Positions 1 to 8,313 of a stretch of DNA of 64,000 nt are shown in pieces (position 1 is the first letter of the stretch; the number at the start of each line of letters is the position of its first letter). The notes under the pieces are model-generated. The model worked only from the letters and a program-made list of their open reading frames with translations, ran no database searches and was not told where the DNA came from. The DNA comes from Rhizobacter sp. OV335 (GTDB lineage: Bacteria; Pseudomonadota; Gammaproteobacteria; Burkholderiales; Burkholderiaceae_C), in NCBI RefSeq assembly GCF_900142965.1, contig NZ_FRCQ01000029.1, positions 1-64,000 of the forward strand. Direction: 5' to 3'. The position numbers were made by a program, and so were the translations under genes.

Positions 1-419
<419 letters not shown>

Positions 420-776
420 CGTGAAGATCCTGTTGCGTCAAAGTGGTTGCGACGCGCCCATCGCACTCGACATGCGGCGCCCTCGATTTCGGCGCTAGTG
501 TGTGAGTCGCGATGTCAGCAAAGCTGACGAAACTTGCGGAGTCGACGGATGCCGCGCGGGGCGTTGGCGCAGCGAGACGTCATGCAACAGGATGCAATTT
601 CGATTTACATCGAAATGCACAGCTCATTCGATGTGCTCACCCGCCATTTTCGGCCATTGTGTGAGGCGCAGTTTCAGGAGAATTGACGAGCCATTGACGA
701 TTCAATGGCCGCGGCATGGGTTGTTGCAACAGGATGCAAGCCCCTACCTCTCGCGTTCACCGACGTGGCTGGTGCC
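420..776. other. Intergenic region upstream of the CE1 esterase
   Basis: No convincing gene on either strand. It holds the 5' region of the esterase (minus strand) and the downstream side of the dihydrofolate-reductase-like gene. Two copies of a 15-bp direct repeat lie at 583-597 and 725-739, and the 10-bp core (GCAACAGGAT) occurs again inverted at 427-436, where it overlaps the esterase Shine-Dalgarno. I see no clear sigma-70 promoter. Confidence 0.6.
583..739. repeat. Two copies of 15-bp direct repeat TGCAACAGGATGCAA
   Basis: Identical 15-bp copies at 583-597 and 725-739, 142 bp apart, in the leader of the esterase gene. Each begins and ends with TGCA, so the repeat has a partly palindromic look typical of protein-binding sites. 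Function as an operator is inference only. Confidence 0.5.
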
Positions 777-1421
777 TCAGCCCTTCGCCAGCACCACGTG
801 CTGCGCCTTCGCCGTCCCCACATGCTCGGTGCACCGGAACCCCTGTGCCGTGAGGTCGATGCCCGACAGCAGCGATTCGCCACGCCCCAGCAGCGTCGGC
901 GAGACCGCGAGGTGCATCTCGTCGATCAGCCCGGCCTGCAGGTACTGGCGGATCGTCGCGACGCCGCCACCGACGCGCACGTCCTGGCCCTTGGCCGCAT
1001 CGCGTGCGCGTTCCAGCGCCTCGTGGATCCCGCCGGTGACGAAGTGGAAGGTCGTGCCGCCCTTCATCTCCAGCGGCGCGCGCGCATGGTGCGTCAGCAC
1101 GAACACCGGCACGTGGTACGGCGGCGTGTCGCCCCACCAGCCTTTCCATTGATCGTCGGGCCAGGGCCCGCGCACCGGCCCGAACATGTTGCGCCCGAGG
1201 ATCCAGGCGCCCACGTTCTCGAAGCTGCGCTTCGCGAAGCCGTCGTCGGCATTGGCCTCGCCGCCTGCCTTGCCGAACATCTGCTGGAAGGTCGTGGTGC
1301 CGAAGAACCACTCATGCAGCGTTTCGCCGCCGACGCCGAGCGGGGCCTGCAGGCTCTGGTCGGGGCCGGCACCATAGCCGTCGAGGGAGATCGAGAAGGC
1401 AGCGACTCTGAGTCTGGACAT
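777..1421 (-). CDS. Dihydrofolate reductase family protein (RibD C-terminal domain)
   Basis: 214 residues, the usual length for stand-alone RibD_C/YyaP-like proteins. The N-terminus (RVAAFSISLDGY) matches the first strand of the DHFR fold, and the C-terminal half carries the family's GGGVATIRQYLQAGLIDEMHL segment followed by PTLLGRGESL. These proteins are NADPH-binding reductases of mostly unknown substrate; folate or riboflavin metabolism should not be assumed. The ATG at 1421 has a GGAG about eight bases upstream. It lies 66 bp downstream of the HD-Pnk gene on the same strand and may be a tail gene of that unit; no functional link is evident. Confidence 0.85.
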   Translation of the reverse strand: MSRLRVAAFSISLDGYGAGPDQSLQAPLGVGGETLHEWFFGTTTFQQMFGKAGGEANADDGFAKRSFENVGAWILGRNMFGPVRGPWPDDQWKGWWGDTPPYHVPVFVLTHHARAPLEMKGGTTFHFVTGGIHEALERARDAAKGQDVRVGGGVATIRQYLQAGLIDEMHLAVSPTLLGRGESLLSGIDLTAQGFRCTEHVGTAKAQHVVLAKG

Positions 1422-1487
1422 GAGGGTCTCCGTGAGAGGGTGATGTCTGAAGGCGACGAACGAGGCCGGCCGGAATCGACAAGCTGC

Positions 1488-2654
1488 TCAGCGGATTCTG
1501 CCCGCCGCCGTGCTGCCGTCGTCCGCCAGGTACTCGACCCGATGCGCCTCCCACGGCATCGGCACCTCCCAGCGGTGCAGCATGCGCAGCAGGTCCTTGT
1601 TCGTCAGCGTCGTGTCGCGCTGCCGGTTGCGTGACAGCACCACCGCCGGCGGCACCTCCAGGTACACGAGCCGCACCTGCGCGTCGTACGCGTACAGCAG
1701 GTCGAGCGTCTTGCCTCGCATCTCGTTCGACAGGTGCGTCGCATTCCAGACGAAGGCCGCCTTCTCGCGCAGCAGCGACTTCGCCTTGTCGATCGCGTGG
1801 TGCGCCGCCCGGCCATCGTTCTCGCCATGCTTCAATCCGAGTTCGGCCTTGGCATCGTCGAACGACACCACCGGCAGCTTGGGCGCATGCTCCGCCACCC
1901 AGGTGTCCTTGCCCGACGCGGGCAGCCCGCACATCACCGTCACCTCGCTGCCCGGCACGCGGTGCAGCGGATAGGCGGGGTCGATCGCCATGCCGCGCGC
2001 GTACATCAGGCGCGTGTGCGCATCGGCCGCAGGCCAGGGCTGGTCCCAGCAACCCAGCTCGCGCGCGAGTTCGCCGAACAGCTCGATGTCGGCCAGGTGG
2101 CCAGCCTGGTCCTCGCAGCGGCGGCCCACCATGTCGGCACGCGCCACCGCAGCCAGCTCGCTCACATCGAGCTCCCACGACAGCCGGCGCACGATGTACT
2201 CCGGCGTCTCGCCGCGGCGGCTCGCGAACGCGAAGAACGGCACCTGGTGCACGGCGATGATGCGGCACACCGCCTCGCGCAGCGCGAACGGAACCCCGGC
2301 CCGCCACAGCAGCGCGCGCACGTCGATCGCGCCGCGCCGCGAATGGCCCGGCTGCCCGATCGCACCCGTCACCGGGTCGATCACCGTGGTGTCGGGCTTC
2401 GCGATGTCGTGCAGCAGCGCAGCGAGGAACATGACGGCCCGGCGTTCGGATGCGGCCGATTGCCATGCAGCATCGGCCAGCAGTGCATCGAGCACCATCC
2501 GCGTGTGGATGCCGACGTTGCCCTCGGCATGGTGCCGCGGGTCCTGCGGTGTCTGCTCCAAGGCCATCAGCCCCGGGATCAGCTCGCACCACGCCGCCCA
2601 GTGGCAGCTGGCGCCGGGTGCGGGGATGTGGGCTTGCAGTTGTTTCCAGTCCAT
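1488..2654 (-). CDS. HD-Pnk: HD-domain phosphohydrolase fused to P-loop polynucleotide kinase
   Basis: 388 residues in two modules. Residues 40-200 look like an HD phosphohydrolase: H50, the HD pair H82-D83 in LLHDIAKP and H104 are candidate metal ligands. Residues 235-375 look like a P-loop kinase: Walker A GLPASGKDT (243-251), acidic VSFDD (263-267), and a lid-like arginine run SRNRQRD (341-347). This HD-plus-kinase order is that of HD-Pnk end-healing enzymes (characterised from Runella slithyformis), which remove 2',3'-cyclic or 3' phosphates and phosphorylate 5'-OH ends. The RNA ligase gene lies only 3 bp upstream, so the pair would heal and seal broken RNA ends. Start ATG 2654 is preceded by GGAG. 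Family knowledge plus context; activity not shown here. Confidence 0.85.
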   Translation of the reverse strand: MDWKQLQAHIPAPGASCHWAAWCELIPGLMALEQTPQDPRHHAEGNVGIHTRMVLDALLADAAWQSAASERRAVMFLAALLHDIAKPDTTVIDPVTGAIGQPGHSRRGAIDVRALLWRAGVPFALREAVCRIIAVHQVPFFAFASRRGETPEYIVRRLSWELDVSELAAVARADMVGRRCEDQAGHLADIELFGELARELGCWDQPWPAADAHTRLMYARGMAIDPAYPLHRVPGSEVTVMCGLPASGKDTWVAEHAPKLPVVSFDDAKAELGLKHGENDGRAAHHAIDKAKSLLREKAAFVWNATHLSNEMRGKTLDLLYAYDAQVRLVYLEVPPAVVLSRNRQRDTTLTNKDLLRMLHRWEVPMPWEAHRVEYLADDGSTAAGRIR

Positions 2655-2657
2655 GGC

Positions 2658-3566
2658 TCAGTCTCCGTGTTCGTCGACGTCAGCGCGTTCGGGCTTGAAC
2701 GCCTTCAGCGCATCGAGCGACGTGATCGTGCGCAGGCCGAGCGTGGCCCAGTCGACATTCACGGTCGGCGCATACAGGTCCACGCCCTGGGCCAGCAGGT
2801 TCGGCAGGATGGGCCGCTGCAGGTGGTGCGAGCCCGAATCGAGGATCGTCTGCAGGAAGTCGTGCCGCACGAGCTTGTAGCGCGCCTCGACGTGGTCCGC
2901 GTTCTCGACCTTCAGGTACAGGCCTTCCGATGCATCGCTGTCGTTGGTCTGCTGCCAGGTCAGCGCGAGCGGCAGGCCCTCGCGCTGCACGTGCTGCTCG
3001 AAGCGGGTGCGCCAGCCGGCGCTCTTCGCGAGCGAGCGGAAGATCAGCTTGCGCAGCAGCTTCGGGTCGGTCGGCATCGGGCCGGCGTAGAGCACCGGCA
3101 CCGAGACGATGGGCAGCCCGGCGAGCATCTCGTGGCGCCGCGCCGTCGACAGGAAGCGGCCGCTCGCCCGATCGAGCAGGTCGAACTCCAGCAGCAGGTG
3201 CGGCAGGCGGTCGTACCACACCGAGTGCTTCGCGTGCATCGCCTCGCCGTAGAGCAGCCAGCGATCCTCGAGCACATGCAGCAGGCGGTCCGCATGGGCA
3301 TGCGCCCAGGGCTTCAGCCAGTTGAACTGGCGCTCGCTGCCGCCGCCGGTGAGGTAGTGGCCGCGCGACTGCAGCAGCAGCTCGCCGCCGTCGGTGAACG
3401 ACAGGCCGCAGTTCGCGCCGTCGAATTTCTCTTCGATCACGACGTGGCGGCCGGCCAGCGCGCGCAACGGCATCTGGTCGGACGCGTCGTCACCATCTTG
3501 CAGCCGGCTGCCTTCGAGGTGGGCCGTGCGCGGGTATTTCGTGAGGTCCAGCGAGTGGAGGTTCAT
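2658..3566 (-). CDS. ATP-dependent RNA ligase family protein
   Basis: 302 residues. The covalent nucleotidyltransferase motif I is clear: EEKFDGAN, with K47 the expected AMP-accepting lysine. Further motifs are visible: a motif III-like WLLYGEAMHAKH, a motif IV-like SEGLYLKVE and a motif V-like RYKLVRHDF. This is the Rnl2-like (RNA_ligase) fold rather than a DNA ligase; there is no OB or BRCT domain. First gene of a two-gene unit with the HD-Pnk gene 3 bp downstream. Together they would repair cleaved RNA (for example tRNA cut by stress nucleases), or act on nicked nucleic acid more broadly. Start ATG 3566 has GGAG six bases upstream. Substrate is inferred. Confidence 0.87.
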   Translation of the reverse strand: MNLHSLDLTKYPRTAHLEGSRLQDGDDASDQMPLRALAGRHVVIEEKFDGANCGLSFTDGGELLLQSRGHYLTGGGSERQFNWLKPWAHAHADRLLHVLEDRWLLYGEAMHAKHSVWYDRLPHLLLEFDLLDRASGRFLSTARRHEMLAGLPIVSVPVLYAGPMPTDPKLLRKLIFRSLAKSAGWRTRFEQHVQREGLPLALTWQQTNDSDASEGLYLKVENADHVEARYKLVRHDFLQTILDSGSHHLQRPILPNLLAQGVDLYAPTVNVDWATLGLRTITSLDALKAFKPERADVDEHGD

Positions 3567-3751
3567 CGTCGTCTCCGAGGTTCAGGGGGATGAACCGACG
3601 ACGATGGCCGTGGGGTACGGCAGCAAGGTGCAGACGCGGGCGCAGTGTTGCGCCTCGCGGATCAGGCGGGTCGTCGGTCAGGCGGTGACGAGGGCGCGGG
3701 GCACGTTGAACTCCAGCTGCACAGAGGCGTTGGGTGAAAAGAAGGGCGCGA

Positions 3752-5617
3752 TCATAGCCCAGCGGCAGTCAGCGCCTCGCCGAACTCCGCCGGCGCCTGG
3801 AACCCCACCACCCGCGTACCCGCCTTCTCGCGGCCCGCGCCGTCGAAGAACACGATCCCCGGCGGCCCGAACAGCCCGAAGCGTTTCAGCAGCACCTTGT
3901 CGTCGGCGCTGTTCGCCGTCACGTCCACTTGCAGCAGCAGCGCGTTGTTCATGCGCGCCTGCACCGGTGCCTTGTTGAAGGTCAGGTGCTCCATCTCCTT
4001 GCACGAGACGCACCAGTCGGCATAGAAGTCCAGCATCGCCGTCTTGCCGCCCGCGCTGCCCAGCGCCGCGTCGAGCTCGGCCACGTTGCGCACGCGCTTG
4101 AAGGCAGGGCCTTCGACCGCCGCCTGCGCCACACCGCCGCGCGCGCCGCCACCGCTGAAACCCGCCAGCGGCTGCAGCAGGTCGCCGCCGCCCGACAGCG
4201 CGCCAGCCACCTGCGCCACGCCGACCAGGCCCAGTACCAGCGCCACACCGCGCAACAGGCGGTGCTTGCCCGACGATGGCGCCGAGCGGCCGTCGAACAG
4301 CCACGCCGCGCCGACCAGCAGCCCGGCCCCGACGATGCCCATCACGACCGCCGACGGCAGCACCGGCGACACGATCCACAGCGCCACGCCGAGCAGCAGC
4401 ACGCCGAACAGGTGCTTCACGCCTTCCATCCACGCGCCGGTGCGCGGCAGCAGCGAGCCGGCCGACACGCCGACCAGCAGCAGCGGCACGCTCATGCCGG
4501 CCGCCAGGCTGAACAGCGCGAGCCCGCCGATCAGCACGTCGCGCGACTGACTGATGAAGACCAGCGCACCGGCCAGCGGCGCCGCGACGCACGGCCCGAC
4601 GATCAGCGCCGACAGCCCGCCCATCGCGAACACGCCCACGTGCTGCCCGCCACGCAGCTTGCCCGCGCCGGCGTTCAGCTTCTCCTGGATCCCGCTCGGC
4701 ATCTGCAGCTCGTACACGCCGAACATCGACAGCGAGAGCAGCGCCAGCAGCAGCGCAAAGGCACCGAGCACCCAGGCGTTCTGCAGCGCGGCGGCCAGCC
4801 CTTCGCCGGCCAGCCCGGCCGCGACGCCGAGCGCGGTGTAGACCATCGCCATGCCCAGCGAGTACGCGAGCGCCAAGCCGAACCCGCGCGCCCGTGACAC
4901 CGGGCCGCTGGTGCCGACGATGATCGACGACAGGATCGGCACCATCGGCAGCACGCAGGGCGTGAACGACAGCAGCAGCCCGGCGACGAGGAACACGCCG
5001 GCGACCGTCAGCAGGTTGCCCGAGCGCAGCGCCGATTCGACGCGGCCGCTGGCCGACTCGGTCGCCGCAGGTGCCGCGGCGGTCGACGTGACGGGTGCTG
5101 CAGTGGTGGTGGCCGCAGCCACCGTGGCTTCCGGCAAGCCCTCCGGCAGCCACGACACCTGCTGCAGCGCGCCGTCCTTCACGCGCGCGCTGATGCCGGC
5201 GTTCTGCGGCGGATAGCACAGCCCCTTGTCGGCACAGCCCTGGTAGCTGATGGCGACACCGAAGTCACCGCTCGCGCTGCGCAACGGCAGCACCACCGTG
5301 ACGGCACCCCGCAGCGTCTCGACGTACTTGCCGAAGCCCTCGTCGTACTCCTGCTTGCCATGCGGCAGCACCGGCTCGGCCAGCGCCGCAGCGCCGCCCG
5401 CCGTGGCGACCGGCGCACCGACCGTGATCCGATCACGGTACAGGTGATACCCCGGCGCCACGTCGACGCGCAGCTCGATGGTCTGCGCATCGCGAACCTG
5501 CACGCTGCTGCGAAACGCCTGCGCCGGGTCGAGGAACTCGTCCGCCGCAAAGGCCGGCGCCGCCAGCAGCGCCACGGTGGAAACCAGGCCACGCCACATC
5601 GAACGCCACCTCGTCAT
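3752..5617 (-). CDS. dsbD: Thiol:disulfide interchange protein DsbD
   Basis: 621 residues with the three DsbD parts. A signal peptide (about 1-27) leads into the periplasmic alpha domain with its cysteine pair in GCADKGLCYPP. The eight-helix membrane core has the paired cysteines of TPCVLPM and VGPCVAAP. The C-terminal thioredoxin-like gamma domain carries WCVSC. DsbD moves electrons from cytoplasmic thioredoxin to periplasmic acceptors such as DsbC and TlpA/CcmG proteins. The ATG at 5617 overlaps the stop of the Cip1-like gene (ATGA), so it is translationally coupled as the last gene of the polysaccharide operon; a TlpA-like partner is encoded in the same operon. A longer upstream reading frame exists but crosses the neighbouring gene and is not used. 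Confidence 0.95.
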   Translation of the reverse strand: MTRWRSMWRGLVSTVALLAAPAFAADEFLDPAQAFRSSVQVRDAQTIELRVDVAPGYHLYRDRITVGAPVATAGGAAALAEPVLPHGKQEYDEGFGKYVETLRGAVTVVLPLRSASGDFGVAISYQGCADKGLCYPPQNAGISARVKDGALQQVSWLPEGLPEATVAAATTTAAPVTSTAAAPAATESASGRVESALRSGNLLTVAGVFLVAGLLLSFTPCVLPMVPILSSIIVGTSGPVSRARGFGLALAYSLGMAMVYTALGVAAGLAGEGLAAALQNAWVLGAFALLLALLSLSMFGVYELQMPSGIQEKLNAGAGKLRGGQHVGVFAMGGLSALIVGPCVAAPLAGALVFISQSRDVLIGGLALFSLAAGMSVPLLLVGVSAGSLLPRTGAWMEGVKHLFGVLLLGVALWIVSPVLPSAVVMGIVGAGLLVGAAWLFDGRSAPSSGKHRLLRGVALVLGLVGVAQVAGALSGGGDLLQPLAGFSGGGARGGVAQAAVEGPAFKRVRNVAELDAALGSAGGKTAMLDFYADWCVSCKEMEHLTFNKAPVQARMNNALLLQVDVTANSADDKVLLKRFGLFGPPGIVFFDGAGREKAGTRVVGFQAPAEFGEALTAAGL

Positions 5618-6756
5618 GATCCGCACCCGATGCGGCTGGTGTGCAGCGCGACGTCGTCGAGCCACACGGTGTTGCCATTGCCGCCGTAGGCTTCCCAGCC
5701 CAGCTTCAGGTCGGTGACCTGCGGCTTCCACGCAGGCCGGCTCGCGAGCCAGGCCTGGTCCACGTCGGCGGTCTGCGTCGAATCGAGCTGCAGTGCGGCC
5801 ACGGCCGTGCCGTTGACCCAGGTCTGCATCGTGCCCATCGCCGAGTTCAGCCCGAACTCGATGCAGGTCCAGGTGGCGGCCGGCAGCTTCGCGCTCAGCG
5901 AGATGCCGGTCGGGCTCAGCGACGGCAGCGTCGCGTCGTCCTTCGAGCGGTTCCACATCAGGATGCCGCTCTGCCCGCCCATGCGCAGGTCCTGCATGCT
6001 GCCGTCGACCGATTCGATCGCGTCGTGCATCGACATGAAGGTCACGTGCGGGTCGCCCAGCGCCGTCGCGAGCCGGATGTAGAAGCGGCCGTAGACCACC
6101 GAGCCCATCGTCGCCACCTTGCTGTTGATGATGAAGGCGTGGCCGCAGTAGCTGCTGCCCGGGTCGATGCGCACCGATTGCTTGCCGCCGTGCGAGACCG
6201 CGCTGTCGATCGTCGCCTTGCCGCTGCCGTCGAAACAGTTCGGCCCGCCGACGCTCCACAGCGCCGGGTTCGGCACCGCGCCGGCGGTGGTCGACTCGAA
6301 GTCGTCGCACAGCGCGAGGTCGGTACAGGCCAGCGTGGCAGGTGCAGGGGCGGGCGCTGGCGCGGGTGCCGGGGAAGGCGCAGGCGCCGGAGCGGGCGTC
6401 GGCGCCGGGGCCGGCGCCGGTGTGGGAGCAGGAGCAGGCGCGGGCGTGGGAGCCGGCGCGGGGGCCGGTGCCGGGGAAGGCGCCGGTGCGGGCGCCGGTG
6501 CGGGTGCCGGTGAGGGAGACGGCGCGGGCGCGGGGGCCGGCGCAGGCGAAGGTGCCGGAGCCGGTGAAGGAGCAGCAGGCGACGGCGCGGGCGCGGGTGC
6601 CGGGGCAGGTGCCGGCGTGCCGGTCACCGGCCCGAGCTCCGAGCCGGTGCTGTTGCCACCGCTCCGGTTCGTGTCGTCCGATCCCCCGCCGCAGCCGGCC
6701 AGCAGAACGGCCGACACCGCGATGAACAACGGGCCCAGGCCCGCGCCGGATCTCAT
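5614..6756 (-). CDS. Cip1-like surface lipoprotein with Pro-Ala/Ser linker
   Basis: 380 residues. Lipoprotein signal with lipobox LLAGC then GGG, followed by a roughly 110-residue linker of PAPA/PSPAP units. The folded C-terminal part (about residues 150-380) begins DLALCDDFES and contains SYCGHAFI, YGRFYIRLATALGDPHVTFMS and LRMGGQSGILMWNRS. These features match the bacterial relatives of fungal Cip1, a cellulose-induced protein structurally related to PL20 lyases; enzymatic activity of the family is uncertain. The ATG at 6756 overlaps the stop of the pectate lyase gene, and its own stop overlaps dsbD. Presumably anchored on the outer membrane. Domain call is from recognised sequence pattern, moderate confidence. 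Confidence 0.7.
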   Translation of the reverse strand: MRSGAGLGPLFIAVSAVLLAGCGGGSDDTNRSGGNSTGSELGPVTGTPAPAPAPAPAPSPAAPSPAPAPSPAPAPAPAPSPSPAPAPAPAPAPSPAPAPAPAPTPAPAPAPTPAPAPAPTPAPAPAPSPAPAPAPAPAPATLACTDLALCDDFESTTAGAVPNPALWSVGGPNCFDGSGKATIDSAVSHGGKQSVRIDPGSSYCGHAFIINSKVATMGSVVYGRFYIRLATALGDPHVTFMSMHDAIESVDGSMQDLRMGGQSGILMWNRSKDDATLPSLSPTGISLSAKLPAATWTCIEFGLNSAMGTMQTWVNGTAVAALQLDSTQTADVDQAWLASRPAWKPQVTDLKLGWEAYGGNGNTVWLDDVALHTSRIGCGS

Positions 6757-8258
6757 GGCTTGACCGTCAGCTTGCCGACGCCGGCTTGCGCCTGCACCGA
6801 AGCCTTCACCGATGCCGCCGGCAGCAGCGCGCTGCGGCTGTACGGCACCGTCCAGCCCACGTCGCTCGCGAAGCTGCACTGCGACAGGTTCAGCGCCGCG
6901 CCGTTCACCAGCGAGCCGGCGTCGGTGATCGCGCCGGTCTTGCTCGACGAGCCCGGGTTCTTCAGCACGCTCGCGCAGCTGTTGGCACCCTGGATCTCGA
7001 ACACGTTGGCCTCCGAGATGATCTTCGCCAGGTAGGCCACGCCGATGCTGTAGCCGTGCGGGTAGGCCGCGTCGGCCTTGCTGCCCACGTACAGGTTGTT
7101 GTACACGTGCACCTTGCCGAAGCGGACGCGCGGTGCGCGCTCGGTGATGTTGGTGAACAGGTTGTTGTGGAAGGTCACCGTCAGGTGGCCGTTGTCGCTG
7201 GTCTTGCTGTCCGACGAGCCGATCAGGTTGTTCTTGTCGTGCTGGTCGAAGACGTTGTGCGAGATCGTCACGTAGTCCGAACCGTTCTTCACGTCCAGCG
7301 AGCCGTCATGGCACTGCTTGCGCTTGCCGTTGACGACCGGCAGCAGGTCGTCGGTGACCGGGGCGTCGGTGAACTTGTTGTGGTCGATCCACACGTGGGT
7401 CGAGTCGTCCACCGTGATGCCGTCGAACTCCGAGTTCCAGTTGCCGGTGGAGCCGTCGTTCGGGTCCCACAGCGGCGACACGTCGCACGGATCGATGATG
7501 GTCAGGTTGCGGACGATCACGTTGTCGACGCTGTTGATCTTGATGTTCGCGTTGACCAGGCCTGCGGTCGAGCCGACGCCGATCAGCGTCGTGTTGCTGC
7601 CGAGCTTCAGCTCGCCGCGATTGGCCTGGTCCGACGTGCTCTTGAACGCGCCGCCGTTGTCGGCTGCGGCCATGTCGATGCGGCCGGTGACCTTGATGAT
7701 CTTGGCGTTGTCGCCGCCGGCCTTGATGGCAGCGAGCAGTTCGGTCGCGGTGTCGACCCGGTAGATCGCCGCTGCCGCAGCGGTCGAGCCGCCGCGCGTG
7801 CCGCCGGACTGGCTGGCCCAGCCGGTGGCCGGAGCGACTTCGGTGCTGGCGTCGGCCGACGGCGCGGGGGCCGGAGCCGGGGCAGGCGCGGGGGCCGGCG
7901 CAGGAGCAGGAGCAGGAGCGGGCGTGGGAGCCGGTGCGGGCGAAGGTGCGGGAGCCGGTGCCGGCGCAGGTGCCGCGGTCGGGCCGACCGCGCACTTCTT
8001 CGCCTTGCCGGGGTACGGGTCCGAGCCGAAGGTCGCGGTGGTGCAGGCGATGTTGCCCGACAGCGTCTTCGTCACGAACTTGTCCTTGATGCCGAACGAG
8101 ACCGAGCGCTTGGCGCTGCCGGCCTTGCAGGTCTCTCCTTCATCGGCGCACTTCGAGTAGCCGGACGGCCAGTCCTTGGCGAAGGCGGGCGATGCGACGG
8201 TGGCGAACAGTGCGGCGACGGCAAGGGCCGCGGCGCGGGGGCGATGGGAAGGGTTCAC
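6753..8258 (-). CDS. Pectate lyase, polysaccharide lyase family 1, with N-terminal Cys-rich module
   Basis: About 501 residues. A Sec signal peptide ends SPAFA-KD; unlike its neighbours it has no lipobox, so it should be secreted. A 65-residue module with four cysteines (YSKCADEGETCK ... GNIACTT ... AKKCAVG) resembles small modules fused to actinobacterial and fungal glycosidases. A Pro-Ala linker follows, then the PL1 beta-helix: WIDHNKFTD, GSLDVKNGSDYVTISHNVF, and ERAPRVRFGKVHVYNN, which holds the expected catalytic arginine. PL1 enzymes cleave polygalacturonate by beta-elimination using calcium. Start is a GTG at 8258 with AGGAG seven bases upstream; no ATG fits the signal peptide. Ends in a 4-bp overlap with the Cip1-like gene. 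Confidence 0.92.
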   Translation of the reverse strand: MNPSHRPRAAALAVAALFATVASPAFAKDWPSGYSKCADEGETCKAGSAKRSVSFGIKDKFVTKTLSGNIACTTATFGSDPYPGKAKKCAVGPTAAPAPAPAPAPSPAPAPTPAPAPAPAPAPAPAPAPAPAPSADASTEVAPATGWASQSGGTRGGSTAAAAAIYRVDTATELLAAIKAGGDNAKIIKVTGRIDMAAADNGGAFKSTSDQANRGELKLGSNTTLIGVGSTAGLVNANIKINSVDNVIVRNLTIIDPCDVSPLWDPNDGSTGNWNSEFDGITVDDSTHVWIDHNKFTDAPVTDDLLPVVNGKRKQCHDGSLDVKNGSDYVTISHNVFDQHDKNNLIGSSDSKTSDNGHLTVTFHNNLFTNITERAPRVRFGKVHVYNNLYVGSKADAAYPHGYSIGVAYLAKIISEANVFEIQGANSCASVLKNPGSSSKTGAITDAGSLVNGAALNLSQCSFASDVGWTVPYSRSALLPAASVKASVQAQAGVGKLTVKP

Positions 8259-8313
8259 AGTAGTTGCTCCTGGGTGGATGTCGAAGATGTCGAATGGGGT
8301 GATGCGCTGACCG

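Noticed and set aside
1734-3593. 619-residue plus-strand frame
   Set aside because: Shadow of the HD-Pnk and RNA ligase genes in GC-rich DNA; Arg/His/Gln-rich with no domain.
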